In this document: piece after piece, positions 62,136 through 64,000 of the stretch
How positions within the stretch are numbered: position 1 is the stretch's first letter
Layout of the letters: the number at the start of each line of letters is the position of its first letter
Origin: JACDAE01 sp963717195
GTDB lineage: Bacteria; Chloroflexota; Ktedonobacteria; Ktedonobacterales; Ktedonobacteraceae
Length of the DNA stretch: 64,000 nucleotides
NCBI GenBank assembly: GCA_963717195.1
Contig: CAVQVR010000012.1
Span: 434,001-498,000, forward strand
Direction of reading: 5' to 3'
Notes under the pieces: generated by a model
What the model saw: the letters and a program-made list of their open reading frames with translations, nothing else
Database searches by the model: none
What the model was told of the DNA's origin: nothing
Program-made: the position numbers and the translations under genes

Positions 62136-64000
62136 TCATTCCCCTTTTACCACAATAACGCCGAACGCTACAGGCTGTGCACTGATATCAGTGCGCAGAG
62201 CAACCTGGTTGAGTTCAGTCATGCGTCTATTAAAATCTGCTTCAGCGTTGGTTATTTGTGAGAGTCGCATACGCTTGATATTTTCTTCTTTTGCCTGTGC
62301 AATCTGTGTATGCAGTTGTGAGACCTGGGCACGATGACTTGTTTGTAGGCTCTCTTTACGATACTGAGCGAGTTGTCTATTGTATGCTTTATGGGCTATT
62401 TGAGCACTTTCCCACAGATGATGGTGGTAACTATCAAGCTGATCGAAGACTCCCTGATCAGGTAATTGTATTTCTCCTGCCTGGATAGATGAACCGTGCT
62501 CAAGGACCTCAAGAAAACGGTCTGTTAGCGCCTGATCATTACATACAGGCTGCAAGACGACTTCCTCACGAATGCCAAACTTTTGCCAGAGCCAGATGCC
62601 AAAGTAATAGGTTCCTGGCAGAAGGGAAGAGTCCACAACGGAAAAAGCGGTATAAAGCGTCTCGTTTTTCTTGAAGGATTGAGCTGCCTGTTGAGCCAGA
62701 GGGTGAATGGCCGTCAGAAACATGATGTCACGCTTGTCCGCAGCACAGGCGGCGGCCTCAAATGTGATAGTGAGATATTGAGAAGAACCTTTCAGCCATT
62801 TTTCCCACTCACGGAAAACAGGTGACTGCTGACGAGGGAGCTGCTGCAAATGCTTGAACACAATGTTGCGAGTTTCCTGGTTTAAGCGAAGGCGTTTCTG
62901 TGGCTTTTCACCTAAAATATAGATCTGCTCAGCCCCACAATTCTGCTCCAGATAATAGCGGATGGTGTTTTGTAAGGCCCAGGGAGAGAGCCAGAAGCTG
63001 GTCACATTCTGTATCTCTCTCTCAAGTTGCTGAGCTGGTAATCGGATGCCAAATAAATCCTTCTGGTGTTCCTCTAGCCTGGTTTGCTCCTGAATAAGGC
63101 GAATATCGTTATCGGCTATCTGCTGGAGTCTTGTTTGAAGCTCTTCTCTGCTGAGGGTCAAGTTTTCCGCGACCTGATGCAACTCATGTGTTATTTTGCC
63201 CAGAATCTCTTCACTTCCTCCAATTGTACGGTGGAAGAGACCAATTCGTAAAAGACAACGCTCATAAATATCAGCGTCTACCGTCCCAGGAGTGATCAGA
63301 TTATAAATAGCCACTGTTTCGCTTTTTTGTCCATAACGGTCAATGCGCCCAATGCGCTGTTCGATGCTCATCGGATTCCAGGGTAAATCATAGTTGACCA
63401 GGCAATCACAAAATTGGTAATCGAGCCCTTCACATCCGACCTCCGAGGAAAGCAAGAGATCGAGTGCTTCATCATCTTCTCCTGGACGACTAAAGCGTTC
63501 ACGAAGCATCCGCCTCTCCTCCTCGGATGTGCCTCCGTGAATGAGTGCAACACGAATATCTTCTAGCTTAAAGTGTTCAAACAGGTAGAAAAGGGTGTGG
63601 AGAAAACTACTGAACAGGAGTAATTTGTTATTGGGTAATTTCTGTTTGTCACGAATAATGGTGAGAAGCGCATCTCGTTTAGGATCGTATGCATCCAGGT
63701 GATCAGCGAGCGTCAAGACTGAATGGATCTGGTCTTCAATATGCTCCCAGGGAATGGCGGATAGGTCGGAGCTAAATTCTTCATCCTCATCGGCCTCCGC
63801 AAAGAGCATCGGGTCAAGACGACGTGTGAGGATGTGGCGCAGGAGAGGGGCAAGACCATACAAACAACTGGCCGCCTGTCGGCGGATGGTTGTCATCAGA
63901 AATTTGATGTTGCTGTCTCCATGAATACGCTGCAAGATGTTCTGTTGTGTCGTAAGCACCATATCATGTAATTGTTGCTGCTGAGGAGTAAAGGGAACCG
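62136..64000 (-). CDS. SNF2/RapA-type helicase, C-terminal part (continues past window)
   Basis: Partial gene: the frame is open to the window edge, so the N-terminal ATP-binding half lies outside. The visible 620 residues begin with a helical segment, then the helicase C-terminal domain with KLLLFSSFLHTLFYLFEHF, HGGTSEEERRMLRERF, LLLSSEVGCEGLDYQFCDCLVNYDLPWNPMSIEQRIGRIDRYGQ (motifs V and VI), and a long charged coiled-coil C-terminal region. The arrangement is like RapA/HepA and DISARM-type SNF2 proteins. The GRIDRYGQ arginine finger is intact. Its stop is 3 bp before the ATPase gene start, so they form an operon. Confidence 0.88.
   Translation of the reverse strand, partial: VPFTPQQQQLHDMVLTTQQNILQRIHGDSNIKFLMTTIRRQAASCLYGLAPLLRHILTRRLDPMLFAEADEDEEFSSDLSAIPWEHIEDQIHSVLTLADHLDAYDPKRDALLTIIRDKQKLPNNKLLLFSSFLHTLFYLFEHFKLEDIRVALIHGGTSEEERRMLRERFSRPGEDDEALDLLLSSEVGCEGLDYQFCDCLVNYDLPWNPMSIEQRIGRIDRYGQKSETVAIYNLITPGTVDADIYERCLLRIGLFHRTIGGSEEILGKITHELHQVAENLTLSREELQTRLQQIADNDIRLIQEQTRLEEHQKDLFGIRLPAQQLEREIQNVTSFWLSPWALQNTIRYYLEQNCGAEQIYILGEKPQKRLRLNQETRNIVFKHLQQLPRQQSPVFREWEKWLKGSSQYLTITFEAAACAADKRDIMFLTAIHPLAQQAAQSFKKNETLYTAFSVVDSSLLPGTYYFGIWLWQKFGIREEVVLQPVCNDQALTDRFLEVLEHGSSIQAGEIQLPDQGVFDQLDSYHHHLWESAQIAHKAYNRQLAQYRKESLQTSHRAQVSQLHTQIAQAKEENIKRMRLSQITNAEADFNRRMTELNQVALRTDISAQPVAFGVIVVKGE

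Noticed and set aside
62136..64000. Complete DISARM locus
   Set aside because: Only the C-terminal part of a SNF2 helicase and an ATPase are visible; no DrmA, DrmB, DrmC or methyltransferase gene lies in the window.

Overview
The window looks like a chromosomal piece of a Ktedonobacteria-type Chloroflexota (inference from gene content, not from a marker gene). Pointers are a sigma factor / zinc-finger / CHAT-TPR operon, DUF4388 and Cache-sensor genes, a PspA homologue, an EIIA-HPr-EI fused phosphotransferase, a xylulose/fructose phosphoketolase and moderate GC. No rRNA, CRISPR array or complete transposase is present.

Layout. 1-5028 is a fructose PTS operon: fused EIIA-HPr-EI (single-base frameshift), 1-phosphofructokinase, and an EIIBC permease with two EIIB domains, closed by a strong bidirectional terminator. 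5107-7659 holds a membrane-anchored FKBP isomerase, a small membrane protein and pyrD. 7684-12527 is an operon reading leftward: sigma factor, double-zinc-motif anti-sigma-like protein, CHAT/TPR protein. 13032-15249 is a DUF4388 protein plus a Cache-type membrane sensor behind a consensus promoter. 15333-23255 contains a P450, a GH53 galactanase, an APH-type kinase, a DUF169 protein, an RNase H and a lipid-kinase fusion. 23518-28150 pairs transketolase and phosphoketolase divergently. 28234-30758 is a polar amino-acid ABC transporter, 31219-34564 a serine-pathway cluster (aminotransferase, SerA, VOC protein). 35004-48468 includes a Tat-exported GH2 enzyme broken by a frameshift, a DedA protein, an MFS carrier, tRNA-Gly, PspA, a molybdopterin oxidoreductase, a DinG-like protein whose helicase motifs are eroded, RdgB and tRNA-Leu.

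From 48775 on the window is accessory. The main discovery is a transposon-like element at 51246-57324: 41-bp terminal inverted repeats (39/41 identical; the outer 38 bp end in GCTAAG like Tn3-family ends) with a perfect 5-bp target duplication TATCC, no transposase, and about 6 kb of leftward cargo (MFS remnant, alpha/beta hydrolase, RidA, frameshifted SDR, DUF4331, and an AraC regulator read through in frame into a second hydrolase). It sits between a HEAT-repeat gene and a Schlafen-AlbA_2 gene.

The right end holds a second candidate system: a sacsin-type GHKL ATPase with a C-terminal Cys/His zinc or HNH-like module, 3 bp behind a SNF2/RapA-type helicase that runs off the window, with the AlbA_2 gene downstream. 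This composition resembles anti-phage loci, but the upstream partners cannot be seen.

Three genes (EI, GH2, SDR) are broken by single-base indels. These may be true decay or sequencing errors, and the sequence alone cannot decide.
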